Notes: generated from the letters alone by a model not told the origin. A stretch of DNA of 64,000 nucleotides from Carya illinoinensis (GCF_018687715.1 NC_056755.1:41171001-41235000), one strand, 5' to 3'. Numbered from the stretch's first letter, positions 35,126 through 48,408 are shown. Made by a program: numbers and translations.

Positions 35126-38100
35126 ATATTGATGATTAGACATAAAAAATAGTAAATTATAAAATGAGTGGTGGGTAGTTTCAAAATTTAAAGTGACAAA
35201 TTGAGTAATACTTTATATAATTGTAAAATATGCAAGAGCCGTGTAGTCATTTTGAAAAAGTGTGGAATCTATCATTAAAAAAAATAATTTTTTTTAATTG
35301 TGGGTTCCGTATTTATTCACTTTTTAAAACTGATTGAAGCCTTGCACATCTAAAAATAAAAATATCATTTCTCTAGAGTAAATGAAACATCATCAATAAT
35401 GAGATTCAAATCAGAAAAATACTTTAATCACAAAAGAATTACATAAAAGTAAACTAACAAACTTATGTGGTTTGATGTGGTATGTCAGATTATAAAGTTA
35501 TTTTTATTATAAAGCAGATCTAACAGATTCCATGAAACCATATCGGTTTGTGGGTTTATTTTGTATAATCTTTATGTCTGTAACAGTTCTTTTTAAATAA
35601 TGAAGCCAAAAATAAAAAAAATAAAAAACCAAAATAGAAATAACAATTCTCTGACATCAGATCATGTTTTAACACATACATAAATACTTTGGGACCCGAA
35701 TTTGTGTCCCGAATGATTTTTTTTTTTACTTAGTGATTAAATAAGTATTTTTTAATGATATTGTAAATTTTTTTATTTAAAAAAAATATTTAAGAATATA
35801 AAAAAAATAAATATTTAAAAAAAAAACTTTTTGCCTTATCCGGTAGGTTATTGGGCTAGCACCACTCTAAAACATAATTGCAAAAGAGACCGTATCTAAA
35901 GATTTTCTATTCCAACAATAGCACCATATTTAACATATAATTCTTTTTCAACCCGTCCTTTGTCTGTCCTCCTCCTTTTAGTACATCTAACTATTTTATC
36001 CCTATTTTTGAAAAGCCCCAAAGTCTAGGGTTTTCATTCACCTGAAAGTCCCTGCACCACCGTTTCTGGTAATTCCCCCCGCCCTCCTCTCTCTATCTAC
36101 CTGCAAATTTTGATTTTGACTTTAATTTTATCGCCCATTATTTTCACTCTAAATATTTACATTTCTTTCATTTCATTGTTACTCACAGTTAATAATATTC
36201 TTCTTCATACAGTTAAACCATTTTCACAGGTGTTATACACATGGGTTTGAATTTGGTTTCTCATTCATATTCGTATCCTCTCATTTATAGAGGAAGAATA
36301 ATTGGATGCTCTTCTACATTAACATGATTCGAATCTTTTAACTTTCTTAGAACTGTGGTGAACGACTTTCTTCGACTTTGTTTTTATGGTTTTTTGCTAC
36401 GGTGGTCTTTTGGTTTTGGGTATTTGCCTTTCAAGGACAAGGACGAAAAACGGTTGGTAGTTGACTAGTTGTTGAGGTGAAAGGACTAGTTTGCCCCCTT
36501 GGTCGTTATGGTCGTTAAATTGGTCGGCATGGTACACTTATGGGCAAAATTAATTAAAAAAAATATATAGAAATTCAATTTTCAGTCTAGAGTAGGAATT
36601 GTGTGTACAACCTCATTAATAAATGAAGATAAAAAGAGAAAAAATATTATTTAAAAAAAGATATTATTATAATTTAAAATTTTTTTAAAACATAATTACA
36701 TAAACTTACATGATCAGTTTCTAAATAGAGATTGTATATAGACTAACTCAAAAAAGTAATAGTACTTATTTTTTCATCATTTTATTTTATGATATGTCAT
36801 TAAATGATTGAATACTATTTATTATATATCACACGTAAATTTATCATCTAATCTCAAATTACGATGAAATGAAGAATGAAATGATGAATAGACTCTTTTT
36901 TTTTATATATATTTAAACACAGTGACAAATTCAAGAATTTTCTTTTAGAGGGCCAATCAGTACTGAAATAATTATATTTTTATTTATTTTCTATAATATA
37001 TATTGTACCAAACAGGCAAACATATTATAAAGACATTATAAACATCATTCGAGATAATAAAAAAAATATTAATATATTTATCGGCGTAGGAATATATGAG
37101 GCATCTATATATTCAAATTAAGATAGATTATAAGAGTTTTCCAGCTTCTTTAACATAATTATTAATGTTCAACGTTAATTACCAAGAAAATTTTTGAAAG
37201 TCTCATAAAAGAATGAAGAAAAGTCATGCACAGTAAGGTAAAATATAACCATGAAGAAAAATCTTGAAGATGATTTCAAAAAATAAATAAATAATGAGAG
37301 ATTACACACCATGAATTTTTTCTAGTACGTACTTCTAATGAAGAGAAATTCTATTTGTAATCTCCACTTAGATATTGTACTGGTTCTTTATTAAATAAGA
37401 AAAAGAATCATTTTATAAGGGATATTTTGTAATTTTAAAATATTTTAAAGATAAAATTATCTAGGCCTGTATTGTAGTCCCAAATTGAGACTGTACATAG
37501 CATTGCTCTTTAATAAAAATTTAGAAATTTTTAATAAAAAAAATCAAAATTTTTGTTACATTTGGGATTAGATTGTAACAAAAATCTAAGATCTCGTAGT
37601 TCAGATGAGATAGAATGAGATGTTTTGTTAAAAGTTGAATAAAATATTATTATAATATAATTTTTTAATATTAGTTTTATTTTTGTATTTAAAAAAAGTT
37701 AAACTGTTTATTATATTCTGTGTGTAACCAAATTAACCTATATATATATTTTTAACATTTTTATGAAAAGTAGGATTATTTTAAATTGACAACAAGAGAG
37801 ATATTTAAATTTAAATTGACAAAACATAATCAATAATAAATACTAGAAAAAAGATATTTGCAATTATAAATTGTGCAACCGCCGTATAATTACTTTGAAA
37901 AAAGTGAATAAAACATAGGATCTACATAAAAAAATTGATTTTTTAATAATAAATTCCACTATTTTTTAAAATGATTATATGGTGTTTACGCACTTTATAA
38001 ATGTATGTAAAATTACTCTAAACATAACATGAATGGATCCCAATTTCGTGTTTGGGTACACTTTTTTTTCCTAAAAATCATCCATGAATCATTCATTCTA

Positions 38101-39636
38101 GCTTGCCAAACAATTACTTGGAGGAAAGACCTTAGATGGATTCAAAGGGATCCCATGGAGAAATTTAAAACAGGACTCTAAAGTCAAGACATGCTGAAGA
38201 AAAGCATAAACTACAATGACGTGTTGTAAAATGTATTGATGCAAGGTGATGAAAGACAATACCATACCCTTTTTTTTTTTTTAATAATATCAAATGCTTC
38301 ATTCACAATGAAAATGCATACATACAAATATATAATATGTTACATCTCAACATCTAACAAGACTCGAGCCAAGAGAAAATTTAAACATTAATGTCATTGT
38401 ACAATGTCGTCAATAAGTCGTGCATATCAATTCAATAAAGATAATTCCACACTTCTTGCATAATAATAAAATTAGTAATTCTTTTATCAGTATTGATTCC
38501 ATTCTTTTACAAATCAAAATGATGATATTGGGATTAATTTGTTTATGCATGATTAAGTCAAGATTTAGCCAACAAATATTTATTAATTGTCAAACAAGTA
38601 CATTGCATATGTTATATACATTAGTGGAGACAAAGTACCATATACCATTGAAAATCTAATAAAAAGAATAAAGAATGAGCTCGTAAGAAAAAGAAGGTAT
38701 AGATACTTCCTTAAAGTACCTATCAATCTTGTATAGTATGAGATGAGATGATCAGTGATAATTACTAGGTACAACTAGAGTAAGAACGTGTAATATTTTT
38801 ATTATTATAAGATGTCATGTCAGTTCAAATTAATGTTTACATAAATAATCTTAGTTACATGATATGTTGTGATAGGATGAAAGTACCGCATCATCTGTAT
38901 TCCAATTATGACGTACGATATGAAGATAAAATATTCCATCATGGTTGTTTACGTTGAATGAGGGAGCCAACCTATGGAGCTCGCTTCTCCTCATTCTTGA
39001 TTGAATCTTATTTGCAATATGTGCAACCAGATAGTAGAAACCATGATCCCAACAAAACAAAAACGTGAGATAGATGAGTTCTGTTGACTTTGTTATTCCA
39101 TCGAAAAGAACTATATAACAAGGAAAAAATAAACTTTATTTTTGTGAATTAATAGTCTTTCTGCTACTTACAATCATTTTTATATTGTCTTTACACACTT
39201 CATTGATATAATTGACCAAAAAATTATTTTATATTAAAAAAATGTTATACTGCCAACCATAGTAGTGAAGTGTACAAAGAATATGCTAAAGTGAGTGCAC
39301 ATAGAATTTTTGAATTAAAATTCAACTATTAAGATTTAAAAAAATTCTACTTGTCATCCTCTACAACATATGCTAATATATGATTTATCATTTTTATTAT
39401 CTTATTTGAACACACACTGACACATATATTTATGTGTACATATGTTTTTTAAATATAAAGATAAAAATGTCAAATCACATATTAGCGTGTGGTGTAGAGA
39501 TGATAAATGACATTTCTCTAAGATTTATATATATAATAACGTCGAGGGACTGACTCGCTGTAAGAGTTTGGTTTTTTATAATATGCATCATTCGACTCTA
39601 AGATTCTAGTTCTTGAGTAAAAACAATTTCTAGAAA

Positions 39637-39739
39637 CTCGAAATATTTTCTTTTAAATTACACAAAAGTGACGTTCGAAATTTTTTCAAGAATCCATGCA
39701 TCCCCAAAATTAGTGATCTTGTTTCTGATATCCAATAGT

Positions 39740-39794
<55 letters not shown>

Positions 39795-40606
39795 ATATTC
39801 ATGATTAGACATCAAAAATAGTAAATTATAAAATGAGTGGTGGGTAGTTTGAAATTTAAAGTGACATGTTGAGTAATGCTATATATAATTATAAAATATA
39901 CAAGCAATGTGCAGTCGCTTTGAAAAAGACTGAATTCCGTATATATTGTCTTTTTAAAACTGATTGAAGCGCTTGCACATTTACAAATACAAATATCATT
40001 TCTCTAGAGTAAATGAAACATCATCAATAATGAGATTCAAATAAGAAAAATATTTTAATCACAAACGAATTACATAAAAATAAACTAACAAATTTATATG
40101 GCTTGATATAGTACGTCAGATTATAAAGTTACTTTTATTACAAATCAGATTTAACGGATTCCATGAAACCACATTGGTTTGTGGGTTTATTTTGTATAAT
40201 CTTTTTGTGTCTCAAATTATGTTTTAACACATACAAAAATATTTTGGGACTCGAATTTGGGTCCCGAAGTAGTGTTCCGAATGTTTTTTTTTTACTTAGT
40301 GATTAAAGAAGTATTTTTTAGTGATGTTGCAAATTTTTTTATTTTAAAAAAAATATTTAAGAATATAAAAAAATGAATGAAAAAAATAAAATAAACTTTT
40401 TACTTTATTTGGCAAGTTCTCGGGCTAGCACTACTCTAACATATAATTGCAAAAGAGACCGTATCTAAAGATTTTCAATTCCAACAACAGCACCATATTT
40501 AACATATAATTCTTTTTCAACCCTTCCTTCATCTGTCCTCCTCCTTTCAGTACATCGAACTATTTTATCCCTATTTCCAAAAAGCCCCCAAGTCTAGGGT
40601 TCTCAT
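39637..40606. repeat. Internal tandem duplication within unit 2, first copy
   Basis: It starts CTCGAAATATTTTCTTTTAA and ends TCTAGGGTTCTCAT. The second copy follows immediately. It spans the (TA)n tract, a family E MITE and the promoter-like stretch TTTATCCCTATTTCCAAAAA. Confidence 0.9.
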
Positions 40607-41551
40607 CTCGAAATATTTTCTTTTAAATTACACAAAAGTGACGTTCGAAATTTTTTCAAGAATCCATGCATCCCCAAAATTAGTGATCTTGTTTCTGATA
40701 TCCAATAGTAATAATATATATATATATATATATATATGATATTGATGATTAGACATCAAAAATAGTAAATTATAAAATGAGTGGTGGGTAGTTTGAAATT
40801 TAAAATGACATGTTGAGTAATGCTATATATAATTATAAAATATGCAAGTAAGGTGCAGTCGCTTTGAAAAAGATTGGGTTCCGTATATATTATCTTTTTA
40901 AAACTGATTGAAGTGCTTGCATATTTACAAATACAAATATCATTTCTCCAGAGTAAATGAAACATCATCAATAATGAGATTTAAATAAGAAAAATATTTT
41001 AATCACAAACGAATTACATAAAAATAAACTAACAAATTTATATGGCTTGATATAGTACGTCAGATTATAAAGTTGTTTTTATTACAAACCAGATTTAATG
41101 GATTTCATAAAACCACATTGGTTTGTGGGTTTATTTTGTATAATCTTTTTATTTCTCAGATCATGTTTTAACACATACAAAAATATTTTGGGACTCGAAT
41201 TTGGGTCCCGAAGTAGTGTTCTGAATGTTTTTTTTTTTACTTAGTGATTAAAGAAGTATTTTTTAGTGATGTTGCAAATTTTTTTATTTTAAAAAAAATA
41301 TTTAAGAATATAAAAAAATGAATGAAAAAAATAAAATAAACTTTTTACTTTATTTGGCAAGTTCTCGGGCTAGCACTACTCTAACATATAATTGCAAAAG
41401 AGACCGTATCTAAAGATTTTCAATTCCAACAACAGCACCATATTTAACATATAATTCTTTTTCAACCCTTCCTTCATCTGTCCTCCTCCTTTCAGTACAT
41501 CGAACTATTTTATCCCTATTTCCAAAAAGCCCCCAAGTCTAGGGTTCTCAT
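40607..41551. repeat. Internal tandem duplication within unit 2, second copy
   Basis: It is almost identical to 39637-40606 by eye; the main difference is a shorter (TA)n tract. It leads directly into CCACCTGAAAGTCCCTGCAC, the leader-like sequence preceding the MUG-B gene. Confidence 0.9.
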
Positions 41552-42423
41552 CCACCTGAAAGTCCCTGCACCACCATTTCTGGTAATTCCCCCCGCCCTT
41601 CTCTTTCTACGTACTTGCAAATTTTGATTTCGACTTTAATTCTATTGCCTATTATTTTCACTCTAAATATTTCTGTTTCTTTCATTTCATTGTTACTCAC
41701 AATTAATAATATTCTTCTTCATATAGTTAAACCATTTTCATAGGTGTTATAAACGTGGGTCTCTTTAGTAGTTTAATAAAATGCATTGAACTCAGGATTC
41801 ATGCATTTTATAGCATTTTTATAAAAAGTGCTTACTTTGATGTATTTGGTGGGTGGATAATCATATAGCGTCTTGTTTGGTTGACTGTGTTGCTGAGCTG
41901 ATTTAAGTTGGCCAATTGAGAAAAGCATGTTGTACCTTCATATATGATTTTCAGTTAGACCACATGGACTTTGCTGTAAACGATGTGTCATTGCTTTGCA
42001 TTGGTAGTCCACTGACAGTGTTTTGTCATTGTCTTGGTTAATATGGTGAATTTGGTTTCTCATTCATATCCATATCCTCTCATTTATAGAGGAAGAATAA
42101 TTGGATGCTTTTCTACATTAACTTGATTCGTCTTTAATAATGTCTAGAGGTTCTTTCTTTTACTAAAGAAAATAATTGTAAGAGTTTTATTACAGTAAGA
42201 ACACTTGGCTGGGTTGAAATGCACCTCTTGTATAGCTTTGTTGAGTTTTACTTGAGATCTACAAACATAAATCTAAGGATGCAGAATCAGTGGTCTTAGG
42301 TTGTTTAGTTTGGTCGTTGGGAAACCGGATGGTGAAGATTATGTTTAATTGAGTCTTTTTAATGGAGAATTTGGTTGGTTAATATTTGAACTAGCAAATA
42401 GGAGTAAAGGAAGAAGATCAACT

Positions 42424-42900
42424 GCTATAGAGAAAGTAATTCAGTTGCTGATGGCTTTGCTAAAATGGGCGCTAAAGGTATAACTGGTTCCTGGACTTTG
42501 TTATCCGAGTTGCCGGCTTCCATTAGAGGTAACATTAGGCTTGACAGAGGGGGTCTTCCCTATATTCGGAAAGTTCGTCGTATTTGCTAGGGGGCTTCTC
42601 TCTAGGTATGTTTTTCTTGCCTTGGTTTAAGTTCTTATTGACTTTATGTTCGTGCAGGTTTTTTCTCGCAGGTTGCTTCTTTGTGTTTTGGTCTTGTTTT
42701 TCTTTTGGTTTGGTCTTGTTGTTGAGTTTCTTTTGTTTTCTTGAGGTCTGGTTTTGGTCTTATTTTATACTTGTATCCCCAGGCCTCCGATTGTAACCAC
42801 GGTTTTCCTCAGCCACAAGTGAGGGTTTATTAATAAAATTGGGATGGGGTCACAATTGGACATGTGACTTTCGGCTCTTCTAAAAAAAAAAAAAAAAAAA
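42424..42900 (+). mobile_element. 5'-truncated LINE insertion
   Basis: It is flanked by a 16-bp duplication AGGAAGAAGATCAACT (42408-42423 and 42901-42916) and ends in a poly(A) run of about 19. It opens in the RNase H tail (SVADGFAKMGAKGI), runs to a stop near 42588, then a 3' UTR. This is the classic signature of target-primed reverse transcription by a plant L1-type element. Confidence 0.88.
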
Positions 42901-43448
42901 AGGAAGAAGATCAACTAAGGCAACTCACCACCAAACCATTATTTCATAAACCTTTTATATGTTTTACTACTGACATTGGTTGGTTGTTTTTTGAATTGTA
43001 GGTATTGGAGTAATTTGCCATCACTACCATTTGCTTGTTTGGACTTTTTTGTAATTGAATAAAAAATAGGACTCTTTCACCAATTTTCTGTGGTATGCAT
43101 TAGGCCATCACTTGGTTGGTCCTGACATATCAGTGCTAAATAGATTTGTATCACTTGAGTTGAGATTTTTGTTGTAAGTAAATTTGAGTGGAGAAATGGA
43201 TATATAGTCAATTGCATTTTGTGGTAGTTTCATCAATTCAATATGTTATACACTTCAAATAAACCATTACCCACACCGTGTGACCTGGTGCTTGGATGTT
43301 CCATAGCAATAGGATATTTCTATTCTCCATCTTCTTTTATATCAAATTGAAAAATGTGGAATTGAAAAGTATTGTATTCTCCAAAGCCCTTTAAAGCTAG
43401 CTATTTATTTCTCTATACACTAGTTGAACAGAGTGTTATAAGAGATTT

Positions 43449-43560
43449 TCTTTTTTATCAGTAAACAAAATTTTATTGATGGTAAGGATAGGCAATAGCC
43501 AAGTACGTAGGACATATACAAAATCATCACTAATGCTTGATGATATAGTGATACAAGAAG
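43449..43560 (-). mobile_element. LINE 3'-end fragment
   Basis: The minus strand reads GTCCTACGTACTTGGCTATT then ATCAATAAAATTTTGTTTAC, a style common at plant LINE 3' ends. Similar sequences flank it (TTATAAGAGATT and TTATAAAAGATT), a possible imperfect target duplication. Confidence 0.5.
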
Positions 43561-43954
43561 AGCATTATAAAAGATTATAAGCGAATTTTTCTGTTGTTCT
43601 GGCCATAGTAGTCATGCCTTCATATTTCACTCCCACATTGGTGGTTTCATTGCTTTGTAAAACAAAATGAAAAGATTATTCCATGGGAACATTTTCTTGC
43701 AGACCAATGAACAAATTTGATTGGTCAATACTTTTCATGAAAAGATTGTAAGCTTTTTCCAAATCAACTTATTGGATGCATTTTAACTACCATCGTGACT
43801 GAATTTTATGTACATGATTGACCTTGTATGTGTCATAGTTAATAACATCACCAAGTACTAAATGTAGACAATGACCATAGTGGATGAAAAGTTGGAGACT
43901 AAACTGGAGGGAAAGTAACTTTTTTATATTATTTGGAACATGAAGTTCATTACA

Positions 43955-46925
43955 ATGGCAAGACGAAAGCTTATATTGATTTGCCAGTTTGGTGGTGAGT
44001 TTGTCACGAATGAGGATGGATCGATGTCATACACTGGAGGTGAGGCACATGCAATAGATATCAATTGTGAAACCGTGTTTGAAGATCTCAAGTTAAAATT
44101 AGCTGAAGTGTGGAATTTGGAATGTAATTCCATATCCATAAAGTATTTCCTCCCAGGAAACAGACAAACTCTTTATCAGTTTATCAAATGACAAAGACCT
44201 CAAAAGGATGTGTAAATTTCATGGTAGTTTAGTAACTGTTGATTTTTTGTCATGGGGAGAGCATGTTTTGATCGTGAAGTCTTGAACAGTTGTAGCAGTA
44301 TTTCTTTCTTTCTTCCTCTTTATTCTTTTGCTTTGTTTTGTTACATCCTACTTGCAGGAGCAGGATGCTAAAGTTTCTATTTCTCTAGTCGCAAACAATC
44401 AATATTGCTACTTTTCTGAGCACCATTGCTCAGCTGGGGGTGTTAAAAAAGCTTTCAGGTCACTCATTGCATCAAAAGACACAATGGGAAGAAGAATAAA
44501 GCCTTGTTGCTTTTTAATGAAATGGAGATAATGACTTTCTGTATTGTATACAGTGCATGGTGACTGATTATAGGCTGGTGATTGCAGCAAATCTGCAAAT
44601 TTTGTTTGCTTTGAATCTCACGATTTATCTGTTGCCAGGCAAGTGCAATAAAAGTAGCTGAAACTGTACCCCCTGTTGCTGACTTCAGTACCTCTGCTGC
44701 TGCACCCCATGTCGTTGCGGCTCCTCCTGTTGCAATATATGCAACTGAAGAACGCATTAATGCTAATTCTAGCATTGGTCTAGTTTCCCCTGTCTCTCTT
44801 CTTGTAAAGAGACCTGTTGACTCCATTATATTCGTTATAGCAGCTGTAAATAGTGTCAATATAATCCAAATGCTGCTTATTCCAATCTAGCTGGTTCCCT
44901 TGCCGTTGCCATTGATGCAACTGGTTCCCTTACTGTTGCCACTGATGCAACTGCTCATGATCAAAATGAAGGCAAACTGCATCTTGGAAAGTTAGTGCAA
45001 ATGGTCCTGCTATTGTTGTTGTCACTGACTATATTGAGGAGAAAAGGAAAAGTTCATCCAGAAAAAGGAACACCCAAAATTGCAATGCCACAATAGCAAC
45101 CAACAATCCAAAGCAACAAAAAGATACTTCAGCCTGTGAAGAAGATTCGTCAGTTCCTCTATCCTTGCTAGTTCAAGTGATGTTCCACCTAAAAAATTAG
45201 TTTCATCTTATAAAGATGGCATTGTTGGTGTTGGTCAGGTATTCAAAAGTGTGTATGAATTTCGGGATGCGCTCCAGAAATATGCCATAGCACATTGTTT
45301 TATGTACACGTTAAAAAAGAATGACACTTACCTTGCTAGTTGCACATGTATATCAGAAGGCTGTTCTTGGAGGATTCATGCTTCTTGGGACTCATCCTCA
45401 TAGTCCTTCAGGATTAAAAAAAATGAATAAATTGCATTCATGTGGAGGGGAATCTTGGAAGTCTGCTCATCCATCAAAGAATTGGTTGGTGAGTATCATA
45501 AAGGAAATATGACAAGGTAGCCCACATCACAAACAAAAGGAAATTGCTAACAACATTCTTCGTGATTTTGGGATTGAGCTAAATTATCCTCAAGTATGGC
45601 GTGGAATTGAGGATGCCTGGGAGCAACTTCAGGGTTCATATAAAGAAGCAGTTTCCTGTGTTTTGCGAGAAGATGATGAAGGCAAATCCTGGTAGTTTTG
45701 TTAAGCTTTGCGCTACTGAAGATAAAAGATTTCAGAGCCTTTTTGTATCCTTGCATGCTACAATATGTGGTGTTCAAAATGGTTGTTGCTCCCTTCTTTT
45801 CCTTGATGCCACATCTTTAAAATCAAAGTACCATGAGGTTTTGTTAACAGCTACTGCTTTGGATGGTAATGACGGTGTTTTCCCTGTTGCATTTGCTGTA
45901 GTAGATATCGAGAATGATGAGAATTGGCATTGGTTTTTGGAGTAGTTGAAATTAGCAATATCTACTTCAATATTCTTAACTTTTGTCTCTGACAGAGATA
46001 AGGGCTTAAAGAAGTTAGTACTTGAAGTATTTTAGAAGGCTCATTATGGATATTCGATATTCCATCTAATAGAAAACTTCAAGAAAAACTTGAAAGGAAA
46101 GGCCCATTTCATGGAGACGGAAGGGGTTCTTTGCCTGGCTTTTTTGTGTATGTTGCCCATGTTGTCCAACATGATGGTTTTAGAATATGTACTGAGCAAA
46201 ATAAACGTGTGTCCTCAAAAGCATATGATTGGGTCTTGCAAGTTGAGCCAGAGCACTGGACAAATGCAGTATTTAAGGGTGAGCGCTATAATCATATCAT
46301 TGAAAATGTAAGAGAGACATACACCAACTGGATAGAGGAAGTGCAGGAGCTACCGATAATATAGAAGGTTGAAATTCTAAGATAGACGTTGATGGAGTTG
46401 ATTAAAACTCGTCAAACATAATCGAGTAGGTGGTCTACAAAACTTACTACACCCAAGGAGGAAAAATTGCAAGAAGAAACTCCAAAAGCACTGGGCTTGA
46501 AAGTATTGTTCTCATCTGATACCCTTTTCAAAGTTCATGATGATTCCATTCATGGGGTGGATATTGATAAGTGGGATTGTACTTATCTAGGATGGAAAGC
46601 TTCTGGGCTACCTTGCCGCCATGCTATTGCTGTCTTTAATTCTACAGGCAGGAATGTGTATGATCACTATTTAGGGTACTTCACAGTTGATAGCTTCCGT
46701 CTAACATATTCTATGTCCATAAACCCTTTATCTACCATTTCCATTCCTTCAAGTAATGAAAAAACTGCATTAGATTCTCTACCTCTACTTCCTCCTTGCA
46801 CGTCTCGGCCCCCAAGCCAACCAAAAGAGTAGACCAGCAGTTAGGGAGTGTCCAAGAGGTTGGTTTTTTGCACTAGGTGCAAGGGAACGGGGCATAATAA
46901 ATCTACATGCAAGGCAAGCTTATAG
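43955..46925 (+). pseudogene. MUG: MUSTANG-B (PB1 + MULE transposase-derived) gene, broken
   Basis: MUSTANG genes are domesticated Mutator transposases kept as host genes in flowering plants; the B clade carries an N-terminal PB1 domain. The PB1 region reads MARRKLILICQFGGEFVTNE and SISIKYFLPGNRQTL. Later parts are FKSVYEFRDALQKYAIAH (about 45244), NWLVSIIKE, LRDFGIELNYPQVWRGIEDA, MULE core ATALDGNDGVFPVAFAVVD and NDENWHWFLE (about 45840-45940), then SWIM-type zinc finger WDCTYLGWKASGLPCRHAIA (about 46575-46635) and CTRCKGTGHNKSTCK, ending at a stop at 46923. Damage includes a one-base insertion near 44172, a further frameshift near 44250, a TAG near 45402, a stop after IIKEI, a frameshift near 45650, a TAG near 45943 and more shifts at 46030-46440. 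A 36-ish-bp coding tandem repeat lies at about 44890-44955. The gene is almost certainly dead as assembled. Confidence 0.85.
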
Positions 46926-48408
46926 GTTGTATGTGAATTTGCAGTTGCGCAGTTGTTATGTTCAATCATATCAACATGGTTGTATAGTTTTGCTACTCTT
47001 GGTCGGTAACCATGGTATCAAACCAGCGTTTGATTATATTTGAAGTGGAGTTGTGAAATTTACAAGCCAGTATATAAATACAGTTGTCGTAGGACTCAAT
47101 ATAGATATAAAAAGGAAAGTAAAAATAGTCAACTAATGTGGAAAGCTTTAATATAAATGATGTGTTGGTAAATGAACTTGCAAATAGATTTTTTCTTTGA
47201 AGTGTAGTTGCGGATTGCAGCTTGTCATTAGAACATAGGTGGAAATTGGACTGTGTCCCTCCCATATGATGAGCATTAAGAAATCTCGCCAACATGGATC
47301 ATCATGAGATACATTTTACAAGTCATTAACATTGATGAACTGTTTTGACGAGTAGAATGTCATATAAACCAAATTGAATCACTTTGATTGAATGGTTTTC
47401 TTTCCTTCGGCATCTAAAATGCATCACATCGTTTTCTGTACACAAAGAATTTCTTCCACCAACTATAAGTTAGTAATAGCATAAAAGAAAATCTACATGC
47501 CTTTTCTAAGCCATATTCCTTGGTTGGCATGAGGAGGCTGAGAATCTACATGAACTCAAGACTATTGCCTTTGAAAGTATTGATTAAAGCCTATCCAATT
47601 GTTCCTATCAGGGGACACTTACTAGATGGTTTTCTCAAGGACAAAAGGCCTGTCGTTTCAAAATTGACAACCCTTAAAGAGATAGGAGCGGCATCGGACA
47701 ACTGGCCGTGCTTGAGCAACAACTACTGAAATCCAACCTTAAGGTTAAAACTTATGGTAATGATGTACAGTGCTTTTCATATGTAGACATTGATTTGTAT
47801 CATGTTGTTCCTCTAAACAATATCTGATAGTACGATGAAGACATGCAACCAAAGTTAATGCTATTTTCCAAACAAGTTAAAATGGCTGAGGAGACCAAAT
47901 ATCTCTAATTCAGATATCTCTACCTAGCTTAAAAGGACGATATGCACCAAATATACAACCGTCTCGCAGTAGAATGGTTTTGAGGTTGAAGTTGCAGACA
48001 CCTAGTGCCAACCGAGACCATCAACTATTTTCACTCTCCACTTCTGCATTGAAAGGAGAGTAACAAGCTGCAGAAGTTACCAAATATAATAACAGAAGAT
48101 TACATTATTTATAGTGCTAAATATAAAACAAAAACATGAACTAGCAATCTCTCTCTTTAGATAAACATAAGCCAGTCACTTTGATCTGCCTAGGGAAAAA
48201 CTTGCAATAAAATCAAGTGAAATACATAAAACTTCAACACTTGTAAGTTGTTTATAGGTAATAAAATGTAAGGCCAAATTCCTCACCCTTCTTACACCTT
48301 GATGTCCATACAAAAACTGGTTGTATTTCCATCTACCGATCAATACTGCAACTTCTAGATGACCAGTAAATTAGTGTAAAGTATAATATATTCTCCAATT
48401 ACTCATGT
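46926..48408. other. Intergenic region with one coding-looking remnant
   Basis: At 47530-47755 a plus-strand frame reads with stops (AENLHELKTIAFESID, then TRWFSQGQKACRFKIDN, then LAVLEQQLLKSNLKVKTYG). It looks like a decayed protein fragment, but I do not recognise it. Nothing else stands out. Confidence 0.4.

Larger units (their letters stand above)
31702..36325. repeat. Segmental tandem duplication, unit 1 (4624 bp)
   Basis: The unit starts GATTCGAATCTTTTAACTTT and aligns collinearly with the sequence starting at 36326. Shared landmarks at near-constant offset include CGAAAAACGGTTGGTAGTTG, the MITEs, ATGCTGAAGAAAAGCATAAA, the (TA)n tract and AATTCCCCCCGCCCT. Unit 1 lacks about 290 bp present in unit 2 (41757-42048). 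It carries no gene. Its right end holds a leader-like stretch matching that upstream of the MUG-B gene. Confidence 0.9.
36326..42124. repeat. Segmental tandem duplication, unit 2 (about 5.8 kb)
   Basis: It is collinear with unit 1 and ends at ATTAACTTGATTCG, where unit 1 ends ATTAACATGATTCG and restarts. The shared GATTCG at the original left edge, the unit junction and the right edge looks like breakpoint microhomology. Unit 2 is longer because of an internal duplication (39637-41551), about 290 bp missing from unit 1, and about 90 bp extra near 37220-37310. Confidence 0.9.
41552..43939 (+). other. Presumed leader and intron region upstream of the MUG-B gene
   Basis: CACCACCATTTCTG followed by GTAATTCC at about 41585 looks like a leader exon and donor; no coding sequence is present until 43940. 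The region contains a truncated LINE (42424-42900) and a second LINE-end fragment (about 43449-43560). Assignment as a 5' UTR intron is inferred from position. Confidence 0.4.

Noticed and set aside
42584..42796. 70-codon hydrophobic frame
   Set aside because: It lies in the 3' UTR of the truncated LINE; T-rich DNA mimics a membrane protein.
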